Positions 52,174 through 60,328 of a stretch of 64,000 bases of DNA are shown here, in pieces. Source of the stretch: Paractinoplanes bogorensis (GTDB lineage Bacteria; Actinomycetota; Actinomycetes; Mycobacteriales; Micromonosporaceae); NCBI RefSeq assembly GCF_018829635.1, contig NZ_JAHKKG010000006.1:434001-498000 (forward strand), written 5' to 3'. Numbering within the stretch: position 1 is the first letter of the stretch; each line of letters begins with the position of its first letter. The notes under the pieces are model-generated. The model was not told the DNA's origin, did no database searches, and saw only the letters and a list, made by a program, of their open reading frames with translations. A program made the position numbers and the translations under genes.

Positions 52174-54927
52174 GTGATGTCATCCCACGGAGCGCTGTTC
52201 GGACGTGAGGCGGAGCTGGATCGATTCCGCCGCTTCCTCGACACGATGCGGCATGACGGCGATGTCCGGGTGGTTCGCGGCGAGCCCGGAGTCGGCAAAT
52301 CGGCGTTGCTGAGTGCCGTGGCGGATCTGGCCGAGGCGGCCGACGTGCGGGTGTTGCGCGCATCCGGCTCGGAGTTCGAGGCGGATGTGAGCTATTCGCT
52401 GCTGAACCAGCTGCTGCTGCCTCTGTACGCCGAGATTCAACGCCTGCCACCGGCGCTGCGCGACGCGCTGACCGTCGCGCTCGGGTTCGGCGCCGGACCG
52501 GCTCCCGCGCCGTTGCTGGTCGGCAACGCCGCCCTCTCGCTGGTTTCCGCCGTGGCCAGGAAGACGCCCCTGCTGCTGATCGTGGACGACGTGCAGTGGG
52601 TCGACCGGCCCAGCGCCGTCGTGCTCGGTTTCATCGCCCGGCGGGTCACCGGTTCGCCCGTGGGCGTCATCGCCGCGTCCCGGACCGGATCCGAGAGCTT
52701 TCTCGACCGCCACGGCCTGCCCGAGGTCACCGTGGAACCGCTGACCACCGAGGCAGCGGCCCGGCTGATCGAGGCCCGGTCACCGGGCCTGGCGGCCCAT
52801 GCCCGGCAAGGCCTTCTCGACCTGGCCCAGGGCAATCCCCTGGCCCTCCTCGAGCTACCTTCCACCGTGACCGGCCAGGACGGGTCCCGTGACCCCTCGG
52901 ATGTGGTGCCCCTCAGCGAGCGGCTTCAGGCGATCTTCACCGACCGCATCGCCGGGCTCCCCGACGCGACCCGGCTCCTGCTGCTGCTCGCCTCGTTCGA
53001 AGGCAGTGGCGAGGTGCGCACCCTGCGGGGCATGACGGACCTGACCCACCTGGCGCCGGCCGAACGAACCCGGCTGGTCCGGGTCGACCACGCCACGGGG
53101 CGCATCGTCTTCCGCCACCCGCTCATCCAGTCGGCGATCGTGGCGATGTCGACGTACGAGGAGCGGCGGCGGGCTCACCTGGCCATCGCCGACGCCTTGC
53201 CGGGCGACCTGGAACGGCGAAGCTGGCACCTCGCGGCCGCCACGGCGGGACCGGACGAGGCCGTCGCCGCCGAACTCGAGCAGGCGGCCCACCGCGTCCG
53301 GCAGCGCGGTGACACTCTGGCGGCCATCACGGCGCTGATGCGGGCGGCCGAGCTGAGCACCTCCCCGGAGGGCGCCGCGCGGCGGCTGGCCGAGGCCGCG
53401 TACATCGGCGCCGAGGCCGGCGGATCGAGCGAAGCGACCAACCTGCTCGCCCGGTCCCGGGGGACCGACGTCGACGCTACGGGCGCACTGCACGCCGCCG
53501 GGGCCGCGGCCCTCTTGATGATCAACGGCGACGGTGACGTGCACACCGCCCACCGCCTGCTGGCCGGTGCGATCGAGACCGGCGAGCACGGCTGGCGGGC
53601 CGACGATGCCGCCCTCGACGAGGCCATGCATACGCTGCTGCTGCTGTCCTGGATGGCCGCCAGTCCCGAGCTGACGGCACGATTTCAGCGGCTCCTCGCC
53701 AGACTCGAGCCGAGGCCGTCCGATCCACTGTCGGTGATGAGCGGGACGTTCACCGACCTGGTGCGTACCGGCCGAGCGGCGCTGCCCGGGCTCGAGGCGC
53801 TGATCGCCACGCTGCCCGGGGAACCGGATCTGACCCGGGTCATGCGCATCGGCAGCGCCTCGGTCTATCTCGACCGGCTGGGCGAGAACCGCGAGTACTC
53901 GTGGCGGATTCTGCAGGAGAAGCGCGAGGGCGGCGCGCCCCGGCTGCAGCTGTCGGCGATGTTGAATCTCTGCCTCGACGGGTTCCTCACCGGTCGCTGG
54001 GACGAGTCCGAGGCTCTGGCCACCGAGGCCCAGCAGGTCTGCGACGAGAGCGGGCTGGCGTTCCTGACGTGGCATTTCCTGCACACCCGGGCGCTCATCG
54101 CCGCCGGCCGGGGCCGGTCCGGCGAAGCCTTCGCCCTGGCCGACGAGATCACCCGCTGGGCCCTGGCCCGCGGGATGGCCGGACCGGCCGCGATCGCCCA
54201 TCACCCACGGGCCCTGGCCGCCGCCGCCGATGGCAACTTCGAGTCGGCGTACCAGCACGCGGCAGCGGCCAGTCCCGCCGGAGTCCTCAAGCCCTATCTG
54301 CCCAACAGCACCTGGCTGATGTTCGACATGGTCGAGGCCGCGCTGCGGACCGGCCGCACCGCCGAAGCCCGGGCGCACGCCGAAGCCATGCGCGCGGCGA
54401 ACGTGGCCGAGTTGTCACCGCGCATGAGGCTGATCCAGCACGGCGTGGACGCACTCGTGCTCGACGGCGACGAGGCGGCCGCGCGGCTCGAGCAGACGCT
54501 GGACGACCCGGCCGGCGAGCGCTGGCTGTACGAGGCGTCGCGCATCCGGCTGGCTTTCGCCGAGCGGCTGCGCCGCGACCGGAATCCGTTGGCGGCCCGC
54601 ACCCATCTGCACGTCGCGCGCGCCGGGTTCGCCGCCATGGGAGCCGAGCCGTGGCTGGCCCGCGCCACGGCGGAACTGCGAGCCGCCGGCTACCGGCCGG
54701 TCGTCGCCGGGCAACCGACGGCGGTGCTCACCGGTCAGGAGCTCGAAATCGCCTCACTGGCCGCCGGTGGGCTGACCAACAAACAGATCGGCGAACGGCT
54801 GTACCTTTCCCACCGTACGGTCAGCGCCCACCTGTACCGCATTTTCCCGAAGCTCGGCATCTCGGCTCGAGCCGGACTGCGCGATGCCCTGTCGGCGCAT
54901 TTCCCCGACCACCTCAACGGCTCATAG
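52174..54927 (+). CDS. LAL-type LuxR regulator with AAA+/STAND ATPase domain
   Basis: 917 aa. N-terminal ATPase: Walker A GEPGVGKSA (about 42-50) and Walker B LLLIVDDVQWVD (about 132-143). A long helical repeat region of TPR type (about 330-830) follows, then a C-terminal LuxR helix-turn-helix (about 850-912: LTGQELEIASLAAGGLTNKQ and RTVSAHLYRIFPKLGIS). These large ATP-dependent activators control operons for sugar use or secondary metabolism; inducer unknown. Start at GTG 52174 or ATG 52177; TAATGT lies just upstream. Terminated by a perfect 30-bp palindrome. Confidence 0.93.
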   Translation: MMSSHGALFGREAELDRFRRFLDTMRHDGDVRVVRGEPGVGKSALLSAVADLAEAADVRVLRASGSEFEADVSYSLLNQLLLPLYAEIQRLPPALRDALTVALGFGAGPAPAPLLVGNAALSLVSAVARKTPLLLIVDDVQWVDRPSAVVLGFIARRVTGSPVGVIAASRTGSESFLDRHGLPEVTVEPLTTEAAARLIEARSPGLAAHARQGLLDLAQGNPLALLELPSTVTGQDGSRDPSDVVPLSERLQAIFTDRIAGLPDATRLLLLLASFEGSGEVRTLRGMTDLTHLAPAERTRLVRVDHATGRIVFRHPLIQSAIVAMSTYEERRRAHLAIADALPGDLERRSWHLAAATAGPDEAVAAELEQAAHRVRQRGDTLAAITALMRAAELSTSPEGAARRLAEAAYIGAEAGGSSEATNLLARSRGTDVDATGALHAAGAAALLMINGDGDVHTAHRLLAGAIETGEHGWRADDAALDEAMHTLLLLSWMAASPELTARFQRLLARLEPRPSDPLSVMSGTFTDLVRTGRAALPGLEALIATLPGEPDLTRVMRIGSASVYLDRLGENREYSWRILQEKREGGAPRLQLSAMLNLCLDGFLTGRWDESEALATEAQQVCDESGLAFLTWHFLHTRALIAAGRGRSGEAFALADEITRWALARGMAGPAAIAHHPRALAAAADGNFESAYQHAAAASPAGVLKPYLPNSTWLMFDMVEAALRTGRTAEARAHAEAMRAANVAELSPRMRLIQHGVDALVLDGDEAAARLEQTLDDPAGERWLYEASRIRLAFAERLRRDRNPLAARTHLHVARAGFAAMGAEPWLARATAELRAAGYRPVVAGQPTAVLTGQELEIASLAAGGLTNKQIGERLYLSHRTVSAHLYRIFPKLGISARAGLRDALSAHFPDHLNGS

Positions 54928-54957
54928 AACGGTGTGTTGCCCGGGCAACACACCGTT
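54928..54957. terminator. Bidirectional terminator: perfect 30-bp palindrome
   Basis: AACGGTGTGTTGCCC (54928-54942) and its exact complement (54943-54957), without loop spacing, between the stops of the convergent LAL regulator and SnoaL-like gene. Confidence 0.8.
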
Positions 54958-54962
54958 GCCGG

Positions 54963-55304
54963 TCAAGCGGCGAGCGAGATGTTCAGGCCGGCAATCAGCC
55001 GGAAATCGGCATCACTGGGCTGGAAGCGGAAGACGAACGTCAGCGGGCTCCCCGGGAAGGAACCGTCGCCGCGAGCCTCGACCACGGTCTGGCCGGCCTC
55101 CCTGGTGATGCTGGTCGGGGTGAGCGTGACCTGTACGCCGACGATGTCCTTGTCGATCCACGGCCCGATTTCGTCGTGGCCCTGCAAGGTCTGCCCATCA
55201 TCGGTCACCACGGCGTCCGCGGTGAACACGGTGAGCGCCCGGTTGGTGTCCTGGGCGTTGAGCGCCTCGAAGAAACTCGTGACGGCCTGCGGGTAGTCGT
55301 TCAT
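54963..55304 (-). CDS. SnoaL/NTF2-like protein
   Basis: 113 aa. Begins MNDYPQAVTSFFEALNAQDTNRALTVF, followed by the conserved AVVTDDGQTLQGHDEIGPWI; the cone-shaped alpha+beta NTF2 fold with ligand pocket. Could be an isomerase, hydrolase or binding protein; no catalytic residues can be assigned. GAGAGG is upstream of the start at 55304. Divergent from the SDR-alkylation-repair operon with about 320 nt between their starts. Confidence 0.9.
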   Translation of the reverse strand: MNDYPQAVTSFFEALNAQDTNRALTVFTADAVVTDDGQTLQGHDEIGPWIDKDIVGVQVTLTPTSITREAGQTVVEARGDGSFPGSPLTFVFRFQPSDADFRLIAGLNISLAA

Positions 55305-55625
55305 GGGGGAACCTCTCTCCGGTGTCTGGCGAACTGAGAAGAATGCTCGTGCTCCGGCCCGCGGTCGTGCATCAGTAATTGCTCTCGACGCCCGCACGTG
55401 CCTTCGGCCGCTCTCCGGCCGGACCCATCAGTCAAACGACCTACGGGTGGTGCCGCCGACCGGGCTGCCGACGGCCTCCGTCAGCCTTCCGCCGGCCGCG
55501 CCGATCGCTTTCACCGGCCTTCGTTCCTCCGAAGCGACCGACAAGTGACTGATTCTCGCGGCGCCGTCGGCGGCCAGTGTGGTGGCGACGGAATTACTCG
55601 GGAACCAGCTGACGAGGGTGAAGAG
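55305..55625. other. Divergent intergenic region (321 nt)
   Basis: No convincing gene. It must hold the promoters of the SnoaL-like gene and of the SDR-alkC-atl operon. I see no clear inverted repeat or -10/-35 pair worth calling. Confidence 0.4.
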
Positions 55626-56411
55626 ATGACGGATGCGGACCGCGACCGCTTGGACGGTCGCCGAGTGCTGGTCACCGGCGGGTCGAAGGGCACGGGCAAG
55701 GCAGTGGCCGAACGGCTCCGGGACCTTGGAGCCGACGTCTACGTGACGGCGAGGACGATGCCCGACGGGTACGAGTATCCGGACCGCTTCATCGAGGCGG
55801 ACACCTCCACGATCGAGGGCTCGGACGCGGTCGCCGCCGAGCTGATCAAGGCCGGCGGTGCGGACATCCTCGTCCACGTCGTCGGGGGCGCTTCGACGCC
55901 GTCCGGCGGATTCTCGGTCATCACCGACGAGCAGTGGATGATCGAGCTGAACCTGAACCTCCTCGGTGCGGTCCGGCTCGACCGCGCTCTCCTGCCGGGG
56001 ATGATCAAGTCCGGGTCAGGGGTAGTCCTCCATTTCACCTCGATTCAGCGCGAGCTACCGCAGTACGAGGCGTCTCTCGCCTATGCGGCGGCGAAGGCAG
56101 CGCTGCGCACGTACAGCAAGGGCCTCGCCAACGAAGTCGGGCCGCGCGGAATCCGGGTCAACGCCATCAGCCCCGGAGGTATCGAGACCGAGGCGTACGA
56201 GCGATTCGTCGACCGGATAGCCGAAGGCAACGACCTGAGCCGCGATGACGCCAAGCAACGGATCATGGACTCCCTCGGCGGTGTGCCGCTCGGCCGGTTC
56301 GCGACGACGGAGGAGATCGCCGACCTCGTCGGGTTCCTCGTCTCCGACCGAGCCTCGGCAATCGTCGGCGCCGAGTACGTCATCGACGGCGGCACCGTTC
56401 CGACGGTCTGA
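55626..56411 (+). CDS. Short-chain dehydrogenase/reductase
   Basis: 261 aa classical SDR. Cofactor motif VLVTGGSKGTGKAVAE (T-G-x3-G-x-G at about 14-20), structural VHVVGGAS in the NNAG place, catalytic Ser in VVLHFTSIQRELP (about 140) and Y-x-x-x-K in LAYAAAKAAL (about 153-157), then RVNAISPGGIETEAY. NAD(P)H-dependent reduction of an unknown carbonyl substrate. GAGGGTGAAG precedes the ATG. The next gene, alkC, starts 19 nt after the stop and the third overlaps it, so all three form an operon. Confidence 0.93.
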   Translation: MTDADRDRLDGRRVLVTGGSKGTGKAVAERLRDLGADVYVTARTMPDGYEYPDRFIEADTSTIEGSDAVAAELIKAGGADILVHVVGGASTPSGGFSVITDEQWMIELNLNLLGAVRLDRALLPGMIKSGSGVVLHFTSIQRELPQYEASLAYAAAKAALRTYSKGLANEVGPRGIRVNAISPGGIETEAYERFVDRIAEGNDLSRDDAKQRIMDSLGGVPLGRFATTEEIADLVGFLVSDRASAIVGAEYVIDGGTVPTV

Positions 56412-56430
56412 ATTTCAGGTAGGAGCAGCC

Positions 56431-57564
56431 ATGGGCACCATGGACGAACTGATCGACCCGGCCGTGGTCGTGCGACTCCGCGATGCCGTCGCGGCGGTCA
56501 CGCCGAAGCTCGAGCTTCCGGCCCTGCACGACGCAGGGAAAGCCGTCGGCGGATTACGTCTGCGCCGGAGGGTGGATGTCGTGCGCGATGCACTGCTCCA
56601 CGATCTGCCGACGAGGTTCTCGGAAGCGGAACGAGTCGTCGTCGACCTGATCGATCAGCCCCAATTCACCGGGTGGATGATCTGGCCCGCCTCCGAGTTC
56701 GTCGCCGCACGAGCGCTCGACAGCGGATCAGAGGCCGACTTCGACGCCGCGATGGCCCTGCTCGCCCGGCTTACCGTCGGTCTCACCGGCGAGTTCGCCG
56801 TACGTGACCTCCTGATCGCCCGCCCGGAACGAGGTCTTCAGGTCATGAAGACCTGGACCGGGCACGACGACCTGCACGTACGACGGCTCGCCACCGAAGG
56901 CTCGCGCGCCTACCTCCCGTGGGCCAAGCAGGTGCCGTGGCTGCTCACCCACCCGGAAGCGACCCGGAACATCCTCGACGCCAGCTACCGCGACCCGGCC
57001 GTCTACGTGCGACGCTCGGTCGCGAACCATCTCAATGATCTGAGCCGGGTCGATCCCTCCGTCGTGGGTCGAATCGCGTCGCACTGGGCGAGCGATCGCG
57101 ACGCCAACACACCCTGGGTCCTGCGTCACGGGCTGCGGACGCTGATCAAGCGCGGTGACCGCACCGCACTCGCTCTCGCCGGCTTCACCGGCGACAACCT
57201 CACGGTGGACCCTCCCCACGTGTCCGCGGATGTCGTCCCCTGGAACGGCGCTCTGACCTTCACCGCGAAGGTCTCCAACCTCGGAGAGACGGAAGCGACG
57301 CTCGCGATCGACTACGCCATCGGGTTCCTGCGCGCAAACGGATCGATACGCCCCAAGACCTTCAAACTGGGATCGCGCCCCCTTGCCCCTGGCGAGAGCG
57401 TGGTGGTGACGAAGACCCACTCCTTTCGGCCCATCACCACCCGTACCTACTACCCCGGGCCGCACTACATCACGGTGCAAGCCAACGGCACGGCTTCGCC
57501 ACGGACGGGCTTCATCCTCGACGACGTTGTGGAAAGCAGCAGACTGAAGGAACAAAGCGCATGA
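56431..57564 (+). CDS. alkC: DNA alkylation repair protein, AlkC-like DNA glycosylase with Ig-like domain
   Basis: 377 aa. The HEAT-like-repeat domain of the AlkC/AlkD superfamily spans about 30-255: LLIARPERGLQVMKTWTGHDDLHVRRLATEGSR in short segments, RDPAVYVRRSVANHLNDLSR and NTPWVLRHGLRTLIKRG. A C-terminal Ig-like domain (about 265-365) follows: LTFTAKVSNLGE, RPLAPGESVVVTKTHSF. The combination of HEAT-like glycosylase and Ig-like domain marks AlkC, which excises 3-methylcytosine and 3-methyladenine without flipping out the base. AGGAGC Shine-Dalgarno. The stop overlaps the ATL start (ATGA). Confidence 0.85.
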   Translation: MGTMDELIDPAVVVRLRDAVAAVTPKLELPALHDAGKAVGGLRLRRRVDVVRDALLHDLPTRFSEAERVVVDLIDQPQFTGWMIWPASEFVAARALDSGSEADFDAAMALLARLTVGLTGEFAVRDLLIARPERGLQVMKTWTGHDDLHVRRLATEGSRAYLPWAKQVPWLLTHPEATRNILDASYRDPAVYVRRSVANHLNDLSRVDPSVVGRIASHWASDRDANTPWVLRHGLRTLIKRGDRTALALAGFTGDNLTVDPPHVSADVVPWNGALTFTAKVSNLGETEATLAIDYAIGFLRANGSIRPKTFKLGSRPLAPGESVVVTKTHSFRPITTRTYYPGPHYITVQANGTASPRTGFILDDVVESSRLKEQSA

Positions 57565-57860
57565 AAGATTTGACCGTACGTGTTCACGACGTGGTCCGGT
57601 CCATCCCCGCTGGACGGGTGATGACCTACGGGGACGTCGCGATAGTGGTGGGTACGGGAGCTCGGGCGGTCGGACGTGTCCTGCACGACGGCGGGCACGA
57701 TATCCCCTGGTGGCGAGTCGTGGACGCCGGCGGCCGGCCCTACCAGGACGCGGCCGGCCGGGCTCGCGTCAAGTTCATCGAAGAATCCACCGCGTTGCTG
57801 GACGACGGCAGCGACGTCCGGGTGGACCTGGCTCGAGCATTGTGGACGGAGACGGCTTAG
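57561..57860 (+). CDS. atl: Alkyltransferase-like protein (ATL, MGMT homologue without active Cys)
   Basis: 99 aa. The methylguanine-methyltransferase DNA-binding domain is clear: VMTYGDVAIVVGTGARAVGRVL and IPWWRVVDAGG. The active site PCHRV of MGMT is PWWRV here, so the acceptor cysteine is replaced by Trp as in ATL proteins. These bind O6-alkylguanine without repairing it and hand the lesion to nucleotide excision repair. Overlap with alkC indicates co-translation. The pair would cover N3-alkyl and O6-alkyl damage. Confidence 0.93.
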   Translation: MKDLTVRVHDVVRSIPAGRVMTYGDVAIVVGTGARAVGRVLHDGGHDIPWWRVVDAGGRPYQDAAGRARVKFIEESTALLDDGSDVRVDLARALWTETA

Positions 57861-57899
57861 AAGTCCGCGCTGCGGGAGAGCCTTTCGCTCGCGCGGAGT

Positions 57900-58463
57900 T
57901 CCACGAGGGCGTTTCGTGCATCGCGACGACGACGTCGTAGCCGGCGTTGCCGAGCACGATCCGGTGGGGTGGAACGGCTCGTTCTTCACCCAGTACACGG
58001 CGGTCGAGAGTTCCGGTGACCCGCTGGACGACCTGCGCGAGGGCTGGGACTGGCACGTGCGGTTCGGGCTGGAGCATCCGTCGTTCTCCGGGCTGCTCTA
58101 CGGCCGTGTCGAGCCGGGAAAACTCTGCGCCGTAACGGCTCCCGCGCATGCCGCGTTGCGTGAGCGGCTCATCGGTGCCGCCGCCCAGGGCCTGCTCAAG
58201 GTGCTGGCCGACGCCGCCGCCGAACAGCTGCTCGCCGCCAACGTCGGCATCACGCTCACCCTGATCAGTCAGCCGGAGCCGGACTTCGGGCTGTCCGGAC
58301 GTGTCCGCGAGGCCGCGCTGGCCGGAGTTCTGCACACGTCTTCCGCCGACGGCCCTCGACGACTCGGGCCAGCGCGGCCCTGACGTTGCGGGCTCTGGTC
58401 GACAACGACCCGGGCGACCTCACCGCGGGCGAACGCGAGCTGCTGGACCGCCTGGCCCGTTAG
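57900..58463 (+). pseudogene. Remnant of a TetR-family regulator lacking its helix-turn-helix
   Basis: From about 57920 a frame reads HDPVGWNGSFFTQYTAVESS and continues through FGLEHPSFSGLLYGRVEPG to GRVREAALAGVLHTSSAD, resembling the ligand-binding domain of TetR proteins. The frame then shifts near 58340-58365; the C-terminus continues in another frame as ALTLRALVDNDPGDLTAGERELL and ends at the TAG of 58463. No helix-turn-helix sequence is found upstream, as the frame abuts the end of the ATL gene. Judged a decayed regulator, truncated at the 5' end and frameshifted. Confidence 0.65.
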
Positions 58464-58466
58464 CAA

Positions 58467-58508
58467 CCCGGGCACGCCGCCCCGGACGGAGAGGACGGCG
58501 TGCCCGGG
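58467..58508. terminator. 13-bp-stem hairpin between two convergent remnants
   Basis: CCCGGGCACGCCG (58467-58479) and its perfect complement (58496-58508) with a 16-nt loop, immediately after the remnant regulator's stop and 3 nt from the GH43 remnant's stop. Confidence 0.75.
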
Positions 58509-58510
58509 CT

Positions 58511-59205
58511 TCACTGGTGCGGCTTGTAGGTGGCGGCCGAGAACTCGGCCGGCAGCTCGCCGCCCGTCATGTCCTGGGCCCACAGGCCGAAGAAGGCGCC
58601 CGTGAACCCCCACGTCCGCGGCCCGCCGGCGTCGGCCTCGGCGGCGTATTCGTCGGACAGGACGGCGGCGTCGAAGGGGCCCCACTCGGCGTCGCCGAAT
58701 GAGGCCCGCAGCGCGGCGCCGTCGAGTTCCAGGCGCAGCCGTGCCGGCCCCGTGACCGGCACGACGGGTCCGTGCTGCCGCACGCGGCCGCGGTCGCACG
58801 ACAGCACGTCGGCGGACGTGCCGTCCCGCTCGTCCCAGCCGATGCGCAGGAAGTACCAGTTGCGGGTGTTGTATTAGGCCGTGATGCTGGCCATCTGGTG
58901 GAAGCCCGGTGGCCGGAACTCGACGATCGCCTCCAGGGTCGCCCTCCGGTGCTGCACCCGCCGCGCGACCAGGCTCGCCCCCGACAACGAGGCCGGCGAG
59001 CGAAGGCCGGTGCACCGAGGTGAGCAGGGGAGTGGCCGGATCCGTTTCGTACGGACCCTCGACCGAACGAGAGCGCACCACCGTCACCTGGTGGAACCAC
59101 TCGATGCCACCCTCGGCGGTCACCAGGTAGTACCAGCCGTCCTTCTTGTACAGATGCGGGCCCTCGGTCATCCCGGCGGCCGTCCCTGCGTAAAGGTCGA
59201 TCGGC
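58511..59205 (-). pseudogene. GH43 beta-xylosidase remnant
   Basis: Read on the minus strand from about 59205: PIDLYAGTAAGMTEGPHLYK and WYYLVTAEGGIEWFHQVTV, nearly identical in residues to the intact GH43 gene at the right edge (GMTEGPHIYKKDDWYYLMTA). It then jumps frame around 59005-58990, loses the end of the catalytic domain, carries an in-frame TAA near 58874, and ends with a beta-sandwich C-terminal domain (GFTGAFFGLWAQDMTGGELP). The N-terminal part of the enzyme with its catalytic base is missing. It lies directly downstream of lacI on the same strand. Clearly a pseudogene. Confidence 0.85.
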
Positions 59206-59228
59206 GGCCCGAGTGGCCCAGGGCGATG

Positions 59229-60233
59229 TCAGAGTGCGGCTGTGCTCTCCCGCACGACCAGGGCCGTCGCCAACTCGATGCGCGTTGACTCCAAGCGCTC
59301 GCCATTCACCAGGCGCAGCAGGGTTCGGGCGGCGGCCACGCCCATCTCGTGCAAGGGCTGGCGGACCGTGGTCAGCGGGGGCGCTGTCCACTCGGCGAAA
59401 GGTAGGCCGTCGAAGCCGACCACGCTGATGTTGCCGGGGATGGTCATGCCGGCCCGGCGTACGGCCTCGTAGACGCCGGTGGCCTGCTGGTCGCTGCCGG
59501 CGAAGATGGCGGTGGGTGGGGACGGCAACGCCAGCAACGACTGCGCCGCGGCCAGGCCTCCCTCGTGCTGGAACGGGCCGAAGCGCACCAACTGGCGGTC
59601 GGCGGGGACGCCGGCCGTCTCGAGGGCGGCGCGGTAGCCGGCTATGCGGGCGCGGGTGCACTGCAGCTGTTCGGGGCCGCCGATGGCGGCGATGCGGCGG
59701 TGGCCCAGCGCCAGCAGGTGTTCGGTGGCCGCGTAGCCGCCCGCGAAGTTGGTGGCGCCGATGGACGGGACCTCGGGTGGGGGCTGGCTGACGCCGTCGA
59801 CGACGACGAACGGCATGCGGCGTCTGGCCAGGTCGTCGCGTTGGCGTTCGGTCAGCTCGGAGAGGACCAGGATCGCGCCGAGCGAGCCGCGCGCCAGCAG
59901 TGACTCGAACCAGCGGCGGGTGGCCGACTGCCGGTTGTGCACCGACGAGACGACCAGGCTCAGGCCGGCCTCCTCGACCACCTCTTCGACCCCGGTGAGG
60001 ATGGACAGGCCCCAGACGCTGTCGAGCTCGTTGATGACCAGGTCGACCAGGTCGGTGCGCCGGCCGGCGGGACGGGCGGCCCGGGGGCGCTGGTAGCCGC
60101 GTTCGGCCAGCAGCTGCTCGATCGTGCGGCGGGTGGCCGCGGAGACGTCGGTGTGGCCGTTGAGCACCTTGGACACGGTGGAGACGGCCACGTTCGCCTC
60201 GCGGGCAATCGCGGTCAACGTCGGCTTCGTCAT
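59229..60233 (-). CDS. LacI-family transcriptional regulator of the sugar/xylo-oligosaccharide operon
   Basis: 334 aa. N-terminal LacI helix-turn-helix (about 5-52): TLTAIAREANVAVSTVSKVL, then GHTDVSAATRRTI. Periplasmic-binding-like sensor domain: GAILVLSELTERQRDDLA, IGATNFAGGYAATEHLL, AIFAGSDQQATGVYEA and VVGFDGLPFAEWTAPPLTTV. It probably represses the divergent ABC operon and itself, released by an oligosaccharide produced by the linked GH43 enzyme. GTTTCGAAAAC lies just upstream of its start. Confidence 0.94.
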   Translation of the reverse strand: MTKPTLTAIAREANVAVSTVSKVLNGHTDVSAATRRTIEQLLAERGYQRPRAARPAGRRTDLVDLVINELDSVWGLSILTGVEEVVEEAGLSLVVSSVHNRQSATRRWFESLLARGSLGAILVLSELTERQRDDLARRRMPFVVVDGVSQPPPEVPSIGATNFAGGYAATEHLLALGHRRIAAIGGPEQLQCTRARIAGYRAALETAGVPADRQLVRFGPFQHEGGLAAAQSLLALPSPPTAIFAGSDQQATGVYEAVRRAGMTIPGNISVVGFDGLPFAEWTAPPLTTVRQPLHEMGVAAARTLLRLVNGERLESTRIELATALVVRESTAAL

Positions 60234-60244
60234 GTTTCACCCGG

Positions 60245-60255
60245 GTTTCGAAAAC
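60245..60255. promoter_or_regulatory. Candidate LacI operator in the lacI/ABC divergent region
   Basis: GTTTCGAAAAC, with a TTTCGAAA palindrome and the central CG pair typical of LacI-family operators, 12 nt upstream of the lacI start. It is identical to 45204-45214 in front of the GH26-like gene. Confidence 0.55.
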
Positions 60256-60304
60256 TATTGCTCCACGCACATCGATGTCATGTGATCGGCACATTACAGC
60301 GACC

Positions 60305-60326
60305 CGAAACCAAGCGAAAGGTTTCG
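60305..60326. promoter_or_regulatory. Second inverted repeat upstream of the sugar-binding protein gene
   Basis: CGAAACC (60305-60311) and complement GGTTTCG (60320-60326), 8-nt spacer, ending 2 nt before the GTG start at 60329 and covering its AAGG Shine-Dalgarno. Could be a repressor site or a translational hairpin. Confidence 0.45.
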
Positions 60327-60328
60327 CA

